A stretch of 64,000 nt of DNA, taken from the NCBI GenBank assembly GCA_017513125.1, contig JAFWDI010000017.1:37012-101011 (forward strand). The letters are read 5' to 3'. The notes beneath the pieces are model-generated. The model was not told the DNA's origin, ran no database searches, and saw only the letters and a list, made by a program, of their open reading frames with translations. Positions 51,687-60,934 of this stretch are shown one piece after another (position 1 is the first letter of the stretch; every line of letters begins with the position of its first letter). The translations under genes were made by a program, and so were the position numbers. Origin of the DNA: Lachnospiraceae bacterium (GTDB taxonomy: Bacteria > Bacillota > Clostridia > Lachnospirales > Lachnospiraceae).

Positions 51687-52640
51687 TTACTTCACCTCCG
51701 TAAGAGCATCGATCATCCCGGCGATCGTCTTAATGGATTCGGGGTGTCTCAGGATGACTGCGTCCGAACCGCATGCCAGGCAGGCCGATGCCGTAGTGAT
51801 CTCCATCTCGATGCCGCGCTGCTCGGGGTCGCCCCACTCAGGCTGTTCTTCCTGGGGGAGCGTCGACTCCTTCACCGCCCAGGTCTCGGTGGAGACGGGC
51901 GTGACGATCGGCATCTGCAGCTGCGTGTCGGCTGCCTGCAGGGCCGCGTTTTTAATACGGTCCAGCGTGGAGGCCACGTACTCGTAGCCGTAGCCGGCAG
52001 CGGCGGAACCCGCCTGGATGGCGATCGCGTCGGCGGAGACGCCGAGCTGAAGCATGATGGTGTTCAGCTGCTTCGCGAGGTTGATGTCGACAGCGGACTC
52101 CGCGCCGACCTTCTGGCCGTAAGCCAGACCGGCGGAAGCGCCGATGGTCTTATAGTTCTCTTCTCTGGCGGAAAGCACGAGGATGTTCTTTCCGGTGAGG
52201 GCTTCGCTGATCTTATTGAACAGCTCGGCGTCCTTCTCGATGTTCTTGCATCCGGCGACGGCCAGAGGCAGCTCGATGGCGTCCGCGACTTCCTTCACGA
52301 GCGCGACGCAGTCCTCCACGGAGGTGTTCGCACCGTTCGGATCGGCGCTCGCCAGGGTCAGCGCGATGAAGGACGCTCCGGGGATCTCCTGGGCCTTCTT
52401 CGCCATCGCGGGGATGGTGTCGCAGCCCTCGTAGAAACTCTTCAGGCCGGGCTGGACGTACTCCTCCAGGGCCAGGTCAGAGATCTCCACGCCGATCGCG
52501 GGTTTGTTTTCCGAGACGGCGTCGAACTCGTAGAACGGAAGCGTGTTGTTTCCGCCGAGCTTTAAAGCCTTCTCGCCCGTTCCGATCACCAGCGTGTTGA
52601 TCTTCGCGTTATAAGCTGAAACTTTAGGTACAAATGGCAT
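51687..52640 (-). CDS. acsD: CoFeSP small subunit
   Basis: A 317-residue small subunit of the corrinoid iron-sulfur protein, a TIM-barrel protein that pairs with AcsC and helps place the corrin. PFYEFDAVSENKPAIGVEISD and NGANTSVEDCVALVKEV and the AIAIQAGSAAAGYGYEY region are characteristic. The end GSDAVILRHPESIKTI is highly conserved. It sits between cooC2 and the acsC::acsE fusion; one base separates it from the fusion start, so strict translational coupling is likely. Length matches Moorella AcsD (about 310). Confidence 0.93.
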   Translation of the reverse strand: MPFVPKVSAYNAKINTLVIGTGEKALKLGGNNTLPFYEFDAVSENKPAIGVEISDLALEEYVQPGLKSFYEGCDTIPAMAKKAQEIPGASFIALTLASADPNGANTSVEDCVALVKEVADAIELPLAVAGCKNIEKDAELFNKISEALTGKNILVLSAREENYKTIGASAGLAYGQKVGAESAVDINLAKQLNTIMLQLGVSADAIAIQAGSAAAGYGYEYVASTLDRIKNAALQAADTQLQMPIVTPVSTETWAVKESTLPQEEQPEWGDPEQRGIEMEITTASACLACGSDAVILRHPESIKTIAGMIDALTEVK

Positions 52641-52673
52641 AATCTTCTCCCTTCCGATTTCAGAAACACCGGA

Positions 52674-53441
52674 TCAGATGTCTCTGTCTTTTAATATTTT
52701 CCACAACGCCTGCTTTACAGGTGATGAGTCAGGAATCTTCGAACTGGGTTCGCCGTTGCAGTCCGCATCATAGATGCCGTTATCGTGAGGCAGGACTCCG
52801 GCGAGCGTAAGCCCCTGCTTTTCGATCTCTTCCATGATGCCGGGGTTCAGTGTTTCCTCCGGCGAACGGTTAACGATCAGCTCCATGCGGCCGTGACTGA
52901 CGTTCAGGTCGCGGATCATGGCGGCGATCCGGCCGACGGTCTCAATGCCTCTGCGGGAGCAGTCGGAGACCAGGAACAGCGTATCGACCGGAGGCAGGAT
53001 GCCGCGGGCGATGTGCTCCATGCCGGCCTCGTTATCGATGACGGTATACCGGTAGTTCTTATAGTACTTCTGCAGCTGGGACTGCAGCAGGCCGTTCACG
53101 AAGCAGTAGCAGCCGGAGCCCTGCGTGCGGCCCATGATCAGCATGTCGAAATCGTCCTCTTCGGCGAGGGCGTCGCTGAAACGGAAGTCCGCGTAGTCCG
53201 CCTTCGTCATGCCGGCGGGGATGGTCTCGCCGGCCTTTTCGGCGTGCGCCATCTCTTCGCGGATCTCTCCGAGAGTGACGGGCGCCTCCACGCCGAGGAC
53301 TTCGTTCAGGTTCGAGTTCGCGTCCGCGTCCACGACGAGGATCGGGGTCTTCCGGTTCTTCACCAGATAGTCGACGATCATGCCGCAGACCGTGGTCTTT
53401 CCGACGCCGCCTTTACCGGCGACTGCGATGGTGTGAGTCAT
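52674..53441 (-). CDS. CooC-type ATPase, copy 2 (AcsF-like)
   Basis: A 255-residue SIMIBI ATPase with GKGGVGKTT (residues 9-17), DADANSNLN, and CxC at C111 and C113 (SGCYCF). It leads the acsD-acsC::acsE-acsB2 operon, so it is placed to mature acetyl-CoA synthase (AcsF is such a CooC-type factor in Moorella). It differs from the copy at 40440 throughout. Whether it loads Ni into ACS or also into CODH cannot be seen from sequence. Confidence 0.9.
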   Translation of the reverse strand: MTHTIAVAGKGGVGKTTVCGMIVDYLVKNRKTPILVVDADANSNLNEVLGVEAPVTLGEIREEMAHAEKAGETIPAGMTKADYADFRFSDALAEEDDFDMLIMGRTQGSGCYCFVNGLLQSQLQKYYKNYRYTVIDNEAGMEHIARGILPPVDTLFLVSDCSRRGIETVGRIAAMIRDLNVSHGRMELIVNRSPEETLNPGIMEEIEKQGLTLAGVLPHDNGIYDADCNGEPSSKIPDSSPVKQALWKILKDRDI

Positions 53442-53563
53442 AATGTTTTTCCTCTGTGTGCGTCAAAAGCGTTCTTCAAGCCCGGCGTCCGGATAGGGCT
53501 GCCGGGTCATGCGGAATACTGTATTCAAAACAAAAAAAACAATAAATAAGAACAGTCTCACTA

Positions 53564-53592
53564 AATATAATATCATTTAGGAAGTAAAACAA
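53564..53592 (-). promoter_or_regulatory. Promoter of the acs operon (minus strand) with overlapping palindrome
   Basis: On the minus strand TTGTTT (53587-53592), 17 bp, TATATT (53564-53569). An inverted repeat CTAAAT-8-ATTTAG (53561-53580) overlaps the -10, a possible operator. The transcript would have a leader of about 115 nt. The rest of this intergenic region is A/T-rich and holds the terminator at 53667. Confidence 0.65.
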
Positions 53593-53666
53593 GAAAAAAC
53601 CCGAGTGTTCGAAGTTTAGTACATCTTTTATGAGGTTTTGGGTCCGAAAGCTCCGGACGGAGCCCG

Positions 53667-53694
53667 AAAAACCCGGCGGAACGGTCCGCCGGGT
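53667..53694 (-). terminator. Terminator of ilvD (minus strand)
   Basis: Ten-bp perfect stem ACCCGGCGGA/TCCGCCGGGT (53671-53694), loop of 4, with TTTTC following on the minus strand. Confidence 0.92.
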
Positions 53695-53730
53695 CCTTAT
53701 TCATGGTACAGATCATACAGATGCGGGTGC

Positions 53731-55398
53731 TTATTTCTCCAGCACTGCTCCCTGGTTCGCGCTCGTCACGAGTCTGGCGTAGCGCTTCAGCCAGCCGGTC
53801 ACCTCGTGAGGCGCGGGGGCGGTGAAGTTCTTTTCGCGCTCGGCCAGGACCTCGTCGGGGACGTCCAGCCGGATGCTGTAGTTCGGGATGTCGATCACGA
53901 TCGTATCGCCTTCCTCGACCAGGCGGATCAGTCCGCCGGACGCGGCCTCGGGGGAGACGTGGCCGATCGACGCGCCGCGGGACGCGCCCGAGAAACGGCC
54001 GTCCGTGACCAGTGCCACGGTCTTGTCCAGCTTCATGCCGGCCAGAGCCGAAGTCGGGTTCAGCATCTCGCGCATGCCGGGGCCGCCCTTCGGGCCCTCG
54101 TAGCGGATCACGACGACGTCGCCGTCGACGATCTTTCCGCCGTAGATGGCTTCGATCGCCTCATCCTCGGAGTTAAACACGCGCGCGGGACCGCTGTGCT
54201 GCTGCATCTCGGGAGCCACGGCGGAACGCTTCACGACGCAGCCCTTTTCCGCGATGTTTCCGAACAGCACGGCCAGGCCGCCGGTCTGCGAATACGGGTT
54301 ATCCAGCGGGCGGATGGCGTTTGTGTCCTTATTCACACGGCCCTTCACGTTCTCGCCCACGGTCTTTCCGGTGACGGTCGGCAGGTCGAGGTGCAGATAG
54401 CCCGCCTCGGCGAGCTCAGCGAGCACCGCCTGGATGCCGCCGGCGTGATACAGATCCTGCATGTGCGTGGGGCCCGCGGGCGCCAGATGGCAGAGGTTCG
54501 GGACCTGCTCGCTGATGCGGTTGATCGTGTTCAGGTCGATGTCGACGCCGACTTCGTTCGCGAGCGCCAGCAGGTGCAGGACGGTGTTCGTGCTGCAGCC
54601 CAGGGCCATGTCGGACGCGAGCGCGTTCTCAAAGCCCTCGAGCGTGAAGATGTCGCTGGGCTTCAGGTCCGCCTCGATGGCTTCCATGATCTTCATGCCG
54701 GAGTGCTTCGCGAGCTGGGTCCGCGCGGAGTAGACCGCGGGAATCGTGCCGTTTCCGGGCAGAGCAATGCCGATCGCCTCGCACAGGCAGTTCATGCTGT
54801 TCGCGGTGTACATGCCGGCGCAGCTGCCGCAGCCGGGGCAGACATTGTTCTCATACTCCTCGAGCTCCGCCTCGTCGATCGCGCCGATCTTAAACGCGCC
54901 GACCGCCTCGAACATCTTCGAGAGCGAAGTCTCCTCGCCCTTTACGAGGCCCGCCAGCATGGGGCCGCCGCTGCAGACGACCGTGGGGACGTTCACGCGG
55001 ATCGCGCCCATCAGCATGCCGGGGACGATCTTATCGCAGTTCGGCACGAGGACCAGACCGTCGAACGAGTGCGCGCGCGCCATGGTCTCGACGCTGTCGG
55101 CGATGAGTTCGCGCGAGGGCAGCGAATACTTCATGCCTTCATGGCCCATCGCGATGCCGTCGCACACGCCGATCGCGGGCACGAGCACCGGGGTGCCGCC
55201 CGCCATGCGGACGCCGTCGCAGACCGCCTTCGACAGCTTATCCAGATGCTGGTGGCCGGGGACGATCTCGCTGTAGGCGCTCACGACGCCGACGAGCGGG
55301 CGCTCGAGCTCTTCCTTCGTATAACCGAGGGCGTAGAACAGACTGCGGTTCGGCGCTCTGTGGGGCCCTTTCTTCACTTCATCACTCTTAAAAGGCAT
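53731..55398 (-). CDS. ilvD: Dihydroxy-acid dehydratase
   Basis: A 555-residue IlvD/Edd family dehydratase, which converts 2,3-dihydroxy-3-methylvalerate and 2,3-dihydroxyisovalerate to 2-keto acids in isoleucine and valine synthesis. Cluster ligands: VPNCDKI (Cys), [14 protein letters not shown] and the GCSTN segment. RFSGASRG and [11 protein letters not shown] are catalytic and Mg-binding. AGGAGG before the ATG at 55398. The gene stands alone on the minus strand, between the acs promoter and the DUF5711 gene, with its own terminator. Confidence 0.95.
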   Translation of the reverse strand: MPFKSDEVKKGPHRAPNRSLFYALGYTKEELERPLVGVVSAYSEIVPGHQHLDKLSKAVCDGVRMAGGTPVLVPAIGVCDGIAMGHEGMKYSLPSRELIADSVETMARAHSFDGLVLVPNCDKIVPGMLMGAIRVNVPTVVCSGGPMLAGLVKGEETSLSKMFEAVGAFKIGAIDEAELEEYENNVCPGCGSCAGMYTANSMNCLCEAIGIALPGNGTIPAVYSARTQLAKHSGMKIMEAIEADLKPSDIFTLEGFENALASDMALGCSTNTVLHLLALANEVGVDIDLNTINRISEQVPNLCHLAPAGPTHMQDLYHAGGIQAVLAELAEAGYLHLDLPTVTGKTVGENVKGRVNKDTNAIRPLDNPYSQTGGLAVLFGNIAEKGCVVKRSAVAPEMQQHSGPARVFNSEDEAIEAIYGGKIVDGDVVVIRYEGPKGGPGMREMLNPTSALAGMKLDKTVALVTDGRFSGASRGASIGHVSPEAASGGLIRLVEEGDTIVIDIPNYSIRLDVPDEVLAEREKNFTAPAPHEVTGWLKRYARLVTSANQGAVLEK

Positions 55399-55532
55399 GT
55401 TTCTGACCTCCTGTATTCATGTCTTTTTATCAGTGCCTCCCCGCCCTCCGCGGACGCGGACCGGCTTTCGGGCAATGTTCCGAACGACGTTTCGTTTCCT
55501 TATACTATCATAAATCGTGAGATTATTATACA

Positions 55533-55561
55533 TTGAAAATCGACCCGAATCAGACTATGAT
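55533..55561 (+). promoter_or_regulatory. Promoter of the DUF5711-histidine kinase operon
   Basis: TTGAAA (55533-55538), 17 bp, TATGAT (55556-55561). It lies inside what would be the coding frame if the earliest start (TTG 55533) were used, so translation must begin downstream. Confidence 0.82.
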
Positions 55562-55598
55562 ACAAGCAGTTTTTAATGCTCACTTACGGGAGAGGGAT

Positions 55599-56975
55599 AT
55601 GCCCTTTTTAAACGACAGCGAAAGAGAAGAACGAAAAAGACAGCTGCGCAGGAACATGCGCGTGAACCGCGAGCTGATCGAGGAGGAGCGGGAGGCCGAA
55701 GAAGACCTGTACGCCGATCCGGAGGACGTTTCGGACGCGGGGCCGGACCGGTATGACGGTTACGGTGATGAGGACGGTTACGATTCCGGGAACGGGGAAG
55801 CCGTGGACGAGGAAGAAGTCGCTTCGGTCGAGAAGCGCATCCGCGGGAAAAAGCTCGACCGCCGGAAAAAGATCGTCCTGATCGCGGCCTGCGCCGCGGC
55901 GGCCGCCGTGATCGTGCTGCTGGTGCTGACGTTTTCCGGCTGGCGCAGCGTCTCGAAGAAGTGGACCGTGGACATGCCCGGAGCGGACCTAGTGGCGTTC
56001 GAACCGCTGGGGACGGGCGTCGTGCGGTACAGCCGTGACGGCGCGGCTTTTTACGATACCCGCGGGGAGAATATCTGGAACCAGGGCTTCGAGATGAACG
56101 CGCCCCTGTCGGGGACGGCTTCGGGTCGCCTCGCGCTCGCGGATAACGGCGGAACGTCGCTCTATCTCTTCGACGTGAACGGCTGCACCGGACACGCGGA
56201 GACGAACTACGAGATCGCGAACGTCTGCATTGCCTCGAACGGCTACGCCGCGGTGGTCAGCGAGTATGAGGACGCCGCCTATATCAACTATTACGCGCCG
56301 GACGGGACCCCGGTCGCCATTGAGGTGAAGACGGTCCTTCCGGGCGAGGGATATCCCGTGGACCTGGCGCTCTCCGATGACGGCGCCATCCTGATGGTCT
56401 CGTACGCATATCTGGAAGGCGGCGGGCTTTCGAACCGCGTCGTGTTTTACAACTTCTCTGAGGAGGGCGAGACCGCGACCCAGCGCATCGTGGGCGGCTT
56501 CGAACAGTACGAGGGTTCGATCGCGGCGGACGTGGAGATGCTCGAAGGAAACGCCGCGGTGGCGTTTGCCGAGGACCGCGTCAGTTTCTATTCGCTGACG
56601 AACCGCGTCAGCCCGCAGCTCGTGAAGGAGATCGAGGTCGAGGGGCAGATCCTGTCCGTCGCCTGCTCGGGAGACCGGGCGGCGATCGTGCAGAACTCCG
56701 AGGAGGAAGCCGGCGCGTACGTCGTGTCGATCTACAGCTCCTCGGGCTCGCTCGTGCGGCAGTTCACGACGGCGCTGCCTTATAACAGGGTCTTCTTCGC
56801 GGACGGTTATCTGATGCTTACGAACAGCGAGACCTGCGAGATCTACACACCCGCGGGGAAACTGAAGTATGAAGGCCCCCTGGCGGGGAACATCTCGCGC
56901 GTGATCTGCGCGGACGGCTACTGGTACATGGCGGGCGGAGACTCGCTTTACCGTTTTGCTTTCGGGGTGATCTGA
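55599..56975 (+). CDS. DUF5711 family membrane-anchored protein
   Basis: A 458-residue protein: acidic and charged cytoplasmic N-terminus (residues 1-110), one transmembrane helix (IVLIAACAAAAAVIVLLVLTF) and a large extracytoplasmic beta-propeller-like domain (repeated SYxxxG, GxxxxxxFxx segments). Length and layout fit DUF5711, whose function is unknown. I start at ATG 55599 with GGGAGAGGG upstream, because the promoter at 55533-55561 excludes earlier codons. It is followed 1 bp later by a histidine kinase, so it may be an extracellular sensing accessory of that kinase. Confidence 0.8.
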   Translation: MPFLNDSEREERKRQLRRNMRVNRELIEEEREAEEDLYADPEDVSDAGPDRYDGYGDEDGYDSGNGEAVDEEEVASVEKRIRGKKLDRRKKIVLIAACAAAAAVIVLLVLTFSGWRSVSKKWTVDMPGADLVAFEPLGTGVVRYSRDGAAFYDTRGENIWNQGFEMNAPLSGTASGRLALADNGGTSLYLFDVNGCTGHAETNYEIANVCIASNGYAAVVSEYEDAAYINYYAPDGTPVAIEVKTVLPGEGYPVDLALSDDGAILMVSYAYLEGGGLSNRVVFYNFSEEGETATQRIVGGFEQYEGSIAADVEMLEGNAAVAFAEDRVSFYSLTNRVSPQLVKEIEVEGQILSVACSGDRAAIVQNSEEEAGAYVVSIYSSSGSLVRQFTTALPYNRVFFADGYLMLTNSETCEIYTPAGKLKYEGPLAGNISRVICADGYWYMAGGDSLYRFAFGVI

Positions 56976-56976
56976 C

Positions 56977-58044
56977 ATGAAACTCACGACCAGACTGATC
57001 ATGGCATTCATATTGATCATGATGCTGCCGATCGTCGTGGCGATCGTTTTCGCGGTCCTGATGCGGACGTTCTCCGGAGTCCGCCCGCTCTCGATCGTGC
57101 TTCCGGTCGTGGCCATCGTCGTGGCGATCGGTTTCTTCGTGGCGGCGTGGGCTTATTTCGGCATTTTCCGTCCGATCGGCGAACTGCAGAAGGCCACCCG
57201 CGAGATCCGCGACGGGAACCTGGATTACGAGATCAACATCGACGACCTGGGCCGCGACGAGGTCGGCGAGCTCTGCGCGGAGTTTAACGACATGCGCCTG
57301 CGCCTGAAGGAATCGCAGGAGGCGAAGATCAACGCCGACCGCGAGAACCGCGAGATGATCTCGAACATCTCGCATGACCTGAAGACCCCGATCACCGCGA
57401 TCAAAGGCTACGTGGAGGGCATCATGGACGGCGTGGCTTCGAGCCCGGAGAAGCTCGACAGGTATGTCCGGACCATTTATAACAAGGCGAACGATATGGA
57501 CCGCCTGATCGATGAGCTGACCTTCTACTCGAAGATCGACACGAACCGCGTTCCGTATAACTTCGCGAAGATAAACGTAAAAGATTATTTCGGGGACTGC
57601 ATCGAGGAGGTCAGCCTCGACCTCGAGGCGCAGAACATCCACATCGTCTACCGGAACAGCGTGGATTCCTACGTGGAGATCATCGCGGATCCCGAGCAGA
57701 TGAAGCGCGTGATAAACAACATCATAAGCAACTCCATCAAATACATGGATAAGTCCACGAAGATCATCTGGTTTACGATCACGGACATCGGGGACTTCAT
57801 CCAGGTGGATATCAGGGATAACGGCCGCGGCGTGGACGCGCGCGATCTCGCGAAGATCTTCGAGCGCTTCTACCGCACGGACGCGTCCCGGAATTCGAGC
57901 GCGGGCGGCAGCGGCATCGGGCTGTCGATCGTGAAGAAGATCATCGAGGATCACGGAGGCCAGATCTGGGCGACCGGCGCCGTCGGCGAGGGCCTGGAGA
58001 TGCATTTCGTCATCAGAAAACACAGGGAGGTTATCGATGAGTAA
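56977..58044 (+). CDS. Sensor histidine kinase with two close membrane helices
   Basis: A 355-residue kinase: two transmembrane helices (residues 8-30 and 39-61) with only about 8 residues between, a HAMP-like region (FRPIGELQKATREIRDGNLDYEI), the HisKA site H133 in ISHDLKTP, and the HATPase N, G1 and G2 boxes (NNIISNSIKY, DNGRGV, GSGIGLSIVK). The lack of an external domain indicates an intramembrane-sensing kinase, responding to envelope stress through a partner, here likely the DUF5711 protein upstream. It overlaps the response regulator start by 8 bp. The operon order is accessory, kinase, regulator. Confidence 0.92.
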   Translation: MKLTTRLIMAFILIMMLPIVVAIVFAVLMRTFSGVRPLSIVLPVVAIVVAIGFFVAAWAYFGIFRPIGELQKATREIRDGNLDYEINIDDLGRDEVGELCAEFNDMRLRLKESQEAKINADRENREMISNISHDLKTPITAIKGYVEGIMDGVASSPEKLDRYVRTIYNKANDMDRLIDELTFYSKIDTNRVPYNFAKINVKDYFGDCIEEVSLDLEAQNIHIVYRNSVDSYVEIIADPEQMKRVINNIISNSIKYMDKSTKIIWFTITDIGDFIQVDIRDNGRGVDARDLAKIFERFYRTDASRNSSAGGSGIGLSIVKKIIEDHGGQIWATGAVGEGLEMHFVIRKHREVIDE

Positions 58045-58729
58045 TAAACGGATACTCATAGTGGAGGACGAGCTCAGCATTGCCGAGCTGGAGAGAGACT
58101 ATCTGGAGATCAATGACTTCGACGTCGTCATCGAAACGAACGGCCGCGAGGGTCTGGAGACCGCGCTGAAGGAGACGTTCGATCTTTATATCCTGGACGT
58201 GATGCTGCCGGACGTCGACGGCTTCGAGATCTGCCGGAGCATCCGCGAGGTGAAGAACACCCCCGTGATCATGGTCACGGCGCGGAAGGACGACATCGAT
58301 AAGATCCGCGGTCTGGGCCTGGGCGCGGACGATTACGTGACGAAGCCGTTCAGCCCCAGCGAGCTGATCGCGCGCGTGAAGGCGCATCTGGCGCGCTACG
58401 ACCGCCTCGTGAGCTCGCAGCCCGAGAACGACATCATCGAGATCCGCGGGCTGAAGATCGACAAGACCGCGCGCCGCGTGTTTATCAACGGCGAGGAGAA
58501 GCAGTTCACGACGAAGGAGTTCGATCTGCTGACGTTCCTCGCGGCCAATCCGAACCATGTGTATTCGAAGGAAGAACTGTTCCGCGAGATCTGGAACATG
58601 GACTCGATCGGAGATATCGCGACCGTGACCGTGCACATTAAGAAGATCCGCGAGAAGATCGAGTTTAACACCTCGAAGCCGCAGTACATCGAGACGATCT
58701 GGGGCGTGGGCTACCGGTTCAAGGTGTGA
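58037..58729 (+). CDS. OmpR/PhoB family response regulator
   Basis: A 230-residue two-domain regulator. The receiver domain has the acidic pocket ED at residues 10-11, the phosphorylated D54 (LYILDVMLP) and the K of VTKPF. The C-terminal winged helix (FTTKEFDLLTFLAANPNHVYSKEELFREIW) binds DNA. It is coded in overlap with the kinase gene and is its cognate partner. It might control the downstream genes at 58760-61582, but no operator can be assigned. Confidence 0.95.
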   Translation: MSNKRILIVEDELSIAELERDYLEINDFDVVIETNGREGLETALKETFDLYILDVMLPDVDGFEICRSIREVKNTPVIMVTARKDDIDKIRGLGLGADDYVTKPFSPSELIARVKAHLARYDRLVSSQPENDIIEIRGLKIDKTARRVFINGEEKQFTTKEFDLLTFLAANPNHVYSKEELFREIWNMDSIGDIATVTVHIKKIREKIEFNTSKPQYIETIWGVGYRFKV

Positions 58730-58759
58730 GTCCGGACACGGTGCTCCGGCGGGGCTGCC

Positions 58760-59314
58760 ATGAAAAAGAAACTGTTTTCCGAGATACCTTATCTGGAGGA
58801 CGGGCGGATCGTCCTTCGAAAACTGGAGCCGGAAGATGCGGACGGCCTGCGCGAGCTGGTGAACAGCCCTGCGGTCTACCGGTATCTTCCGACGTTCCTT
58901 TTCGAGAAAAAATATGAGGATGTGACCGAGGTCATCCGCCGGCTCTACGGCGAATGCTTCGAGGAGTCGATGATTCTCGGAATCTTCGCGGACGGGGATT
59001 TCTGCGGGCTGATCGAGCTGTACGGATACGATGAGCCCGACCGCAAGGTCAGCATCGGCGCCCGGCTGCTGGAGCGCAGCTGGGGGAAAGGCGCCGCGAC
59101 CGGAGCGGTGCGGCTGCTGCTGGATTATCTGCGCGGCGAGACAGATATCGTGACCGTCACGGCCAGTTCGATGATCGATAACCGCTGTTCCGCGCACGTA
59201 CTCGAAAAATGCGGATTTACGCTGACCGCGCGCGAAGATGAGGACTGGGGCTTCGGCCGGCCGACGCCCGCGGATAAGTGGATCTGCAGATGGTCTGCCG
59301 AAGAGGAAGTGTGA
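58760..59314 (+). CDS. GNAT family N-acetyltransferase (RimJ/RimL-like)
   Basis: A 184-residue acetyltransferase with the GNAT fold. The acetyl-CoA-binding motif is not the classical RxxGxG/A, but RSWGKGAATGAV near residue 115 is an equivalent. N-terminal LEDGRIVLRKLEPEDADGL is typical of the RimJ/L group. It acetylates an unknown amine or protein N-terminus. It begins 30 bp after the response regulator and is followed by the transporter after 1 bp, so it is probably cotranscribed. Confidence 0.85.
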   Translation: MKKKLFSEIPYLEDGRIVLRKLEPEDADGLRELVNSPAVYRYLPTFLFEKKYEDVTEVIRRLYGECFEESMILGIFADGDFCGLIELYGYDEPDRKVSIGARLLERSWGKGAATGAVRLLLDYLRGETDIVTVTASSMIDNRCSAHVLEKCGFTLTAREDEDWGFGRPTPADKWICRWSAEEEV

Positions 59315-59315
59315 G

Positions 59316-60923
59316 ATGAAGAAGCAGATCAATGCCTGCGCGGAGACCTTCCCGCTGAACGCGGCGGGGATCGACCGCTTCTCCGGGATACTGGAGGAAC
59401 AGCTGACATTGCGGGGAGTCGAAAGAGAGAACCGGATCCGGATCCGGCTCTCCCTCGAGGAGTCCCTTCTGCGGATGCGCGATCATTTCGGAGAGGACGG
59501 CGCGTTCGGGCTGACGGTGGACCGCAGGCTGGGCCGGGTCCAGATCCGGATCGAACACGAGGGCGACATCTTCAACCCCCTCAGCAAGACCCAGGCCGAG
59601 CTGGAAGACTGGAGCGGCTCGCTGCTGACCGCGGTGGGCATCTCCCCGCTGTACAGCTACGCGGGCGGAAAGAACATCCTCCGCCTGAACCTGACGGTCG
59701 GCGGCGTGAACTCGGCCGTAAAGATCCTGATCGCGGTCGCGGTCGGCCTGGCGGTCGGTTTTCTCCTGCGGAGGGTCCTCCCGGAGACAGCCGCGAACAT
59801 TCTGACGGTCAGGTTCCTCACGCCGGTCTACAGTCTCTGGCTCCGGATCCTGACGGTGCTTTCCGGGCCGATGATCTTCCTGATGGTGCTGACTTCCGTG
59901 CTGAATACCGGCACGATCCGGGAAGAGGGCGGAAACAGCAGCCGTATCGTTCTCCGCTATTTCGTGATCAGCCTGATCGCGGCCCTGATCGCGGTCGCGG
60001 TGTCCGCGGCCATCTCGCATCAGCAGATCGCCGTCGGAAGGACTCTGGGAATCGACGCGCCCGGATATTTTGAGGCGGTCCTGCGGATCGTGCCCGGCGA
60101 CGTCGTTTCGCCTCTGGCGCAGGGGAATACGCCGCAGATCCTTCTGATGGCCATCGTAGCGGGCAATGCCATCGTCCTCGTCGGCGCACGCGCGAGCGGG
60201 CTGAGCTCCGTGATCCGCCAGGCGAACATGGCCGGCCTTCTGCTGATGGAGGGCGTCAGCCGCCTGGTGCCGTTTTTCGCGGCGGCCCTGCTCTGCATGG
60301 AGATCGTCGGAAACACGATGAATACATTCACGGGCATGTGGGGGATCCTGGTCATGGCCCTGATCATCTCCGCGGTCTTCCTGATCATCGCGGTGACGGT
60401 CGTTTCCGTGCGGAAGAAAGTCCCCGTCAGGCTGCTCTGGAAGAAAGTTCTCCCGGCATTCCTCACGGCGGTCCGCACGGGCGGACTGGACGAGGGCTTC
60501 GGACGGATGGAGCAGACCACGATCCGCGGCCTGGGAATCGAACGGCATTTCGCGACGGTGAGTCTTCCTTACGGACTGATTCTGTGCATGCCGGTCAATG
60601 TCATCGGGACCCTCATGTTCACGATGTATTCGGCTGCGAAATATTCGCTGTCGATCTCGCCGGGCTGGCTGATCATCGCTGTGGTGCTTTCGGTCGTGCT
60701 GTTCGTGGCGACGCCCCCGGTCCCCGGAGCGAACCTGCTGGCTTACATCATCATTTTCGGGCAGCTGGGGATTCCCGGGAAGGCCCTGATCGACGCGATG
60801 ATCTTCGATATTCTCTTCGGGATCTTCGCCTCGGCGGCGAACCAGACCGTGCTCCAGATGGACCTGATCATCCAGGCGGACAAGATCGGACTTCTGGATC
60901 TGAAGAAATTGAGGAAGGAATAA
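59316..60923 (+). CDS. SDF-type cation:dicarboxylate symporter with extra N-terminal domain
   Basis: A 535-residue protein. Residues 140-535 are a Na+/dicarboxylate or amino acid symporter of the SDF family: VLSGPMIFLMVLTSVLNTG, the ISHQQIAVG loop, TVSLPYGLILCMP and ATPPVPGANLLAY which hold the substrate and cation sites. Residues 1-130 are soluble and resemble a serine-kinase or HATPase_c_2 fold (IRLSLEESLLRMRDHFGEDGAFGLTV). Usual SDF proteins are about 420 residues and lack this. The extra domain may sense or regulate. Start ATG 59316 is 1 nt after the GNAT stop. Confidence 0.8.
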   Translation: MKKQINACAETFPLNAAGIDRFSGILEEQLTLRGVERENRIRIRLSLEESLLRMRDHFGEDGAFGLTVDRRLGRVQIRIEHEGDIFNPLSKTQAELEDWSGSLLTAVGISPLYSYAGGKNILRLNLTVGGVNSAVKILIAVAVGLAVGFLLRRVLPETAANILTVRFLTPVYSLWLRILTVLSGPMIFLMVLTSVLNTGTIREEGGNSSRIVLRYFVISLIAALIAVAVSAAISHQQIAVGRTLGIDAPGYFEAVLRIVPGDVVSPLAQGNTPQILLMAIVAGNAIVLVGARASGLSSVIRQANMAGLLLMEGVSRLVPFFAAALLCMEIVGNTMNTFTGMWGILVMALIISAVFLIIAVTVVSVRKKVPVRLLWKKVLPAFLTAVRTGGLDEGFGRMEQTTIRGLGIERHFATVSLPYGLILCMPVNVIGTLMFTMYSAAKYSLSISPGWLIIAVVLSVVLFVATPPVPGANLLAYIIIFGQLGIPGKALIDAMIFDILFGIFASAANQTVLQMDLIIQADKIGLLDLKKLRKE

Positions 60924-60934
60924 GGAGGCACTTT

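Noticed and set aside
55533..55598. Upstream start (TTG 55533 or ATG 55557) for the DUF5711 protein
   Set aside because: TTGAAA-17-TATGAT at 55533-55561 is a convincing promoter within this stretch, and ATG 55599 has the ribosome site.
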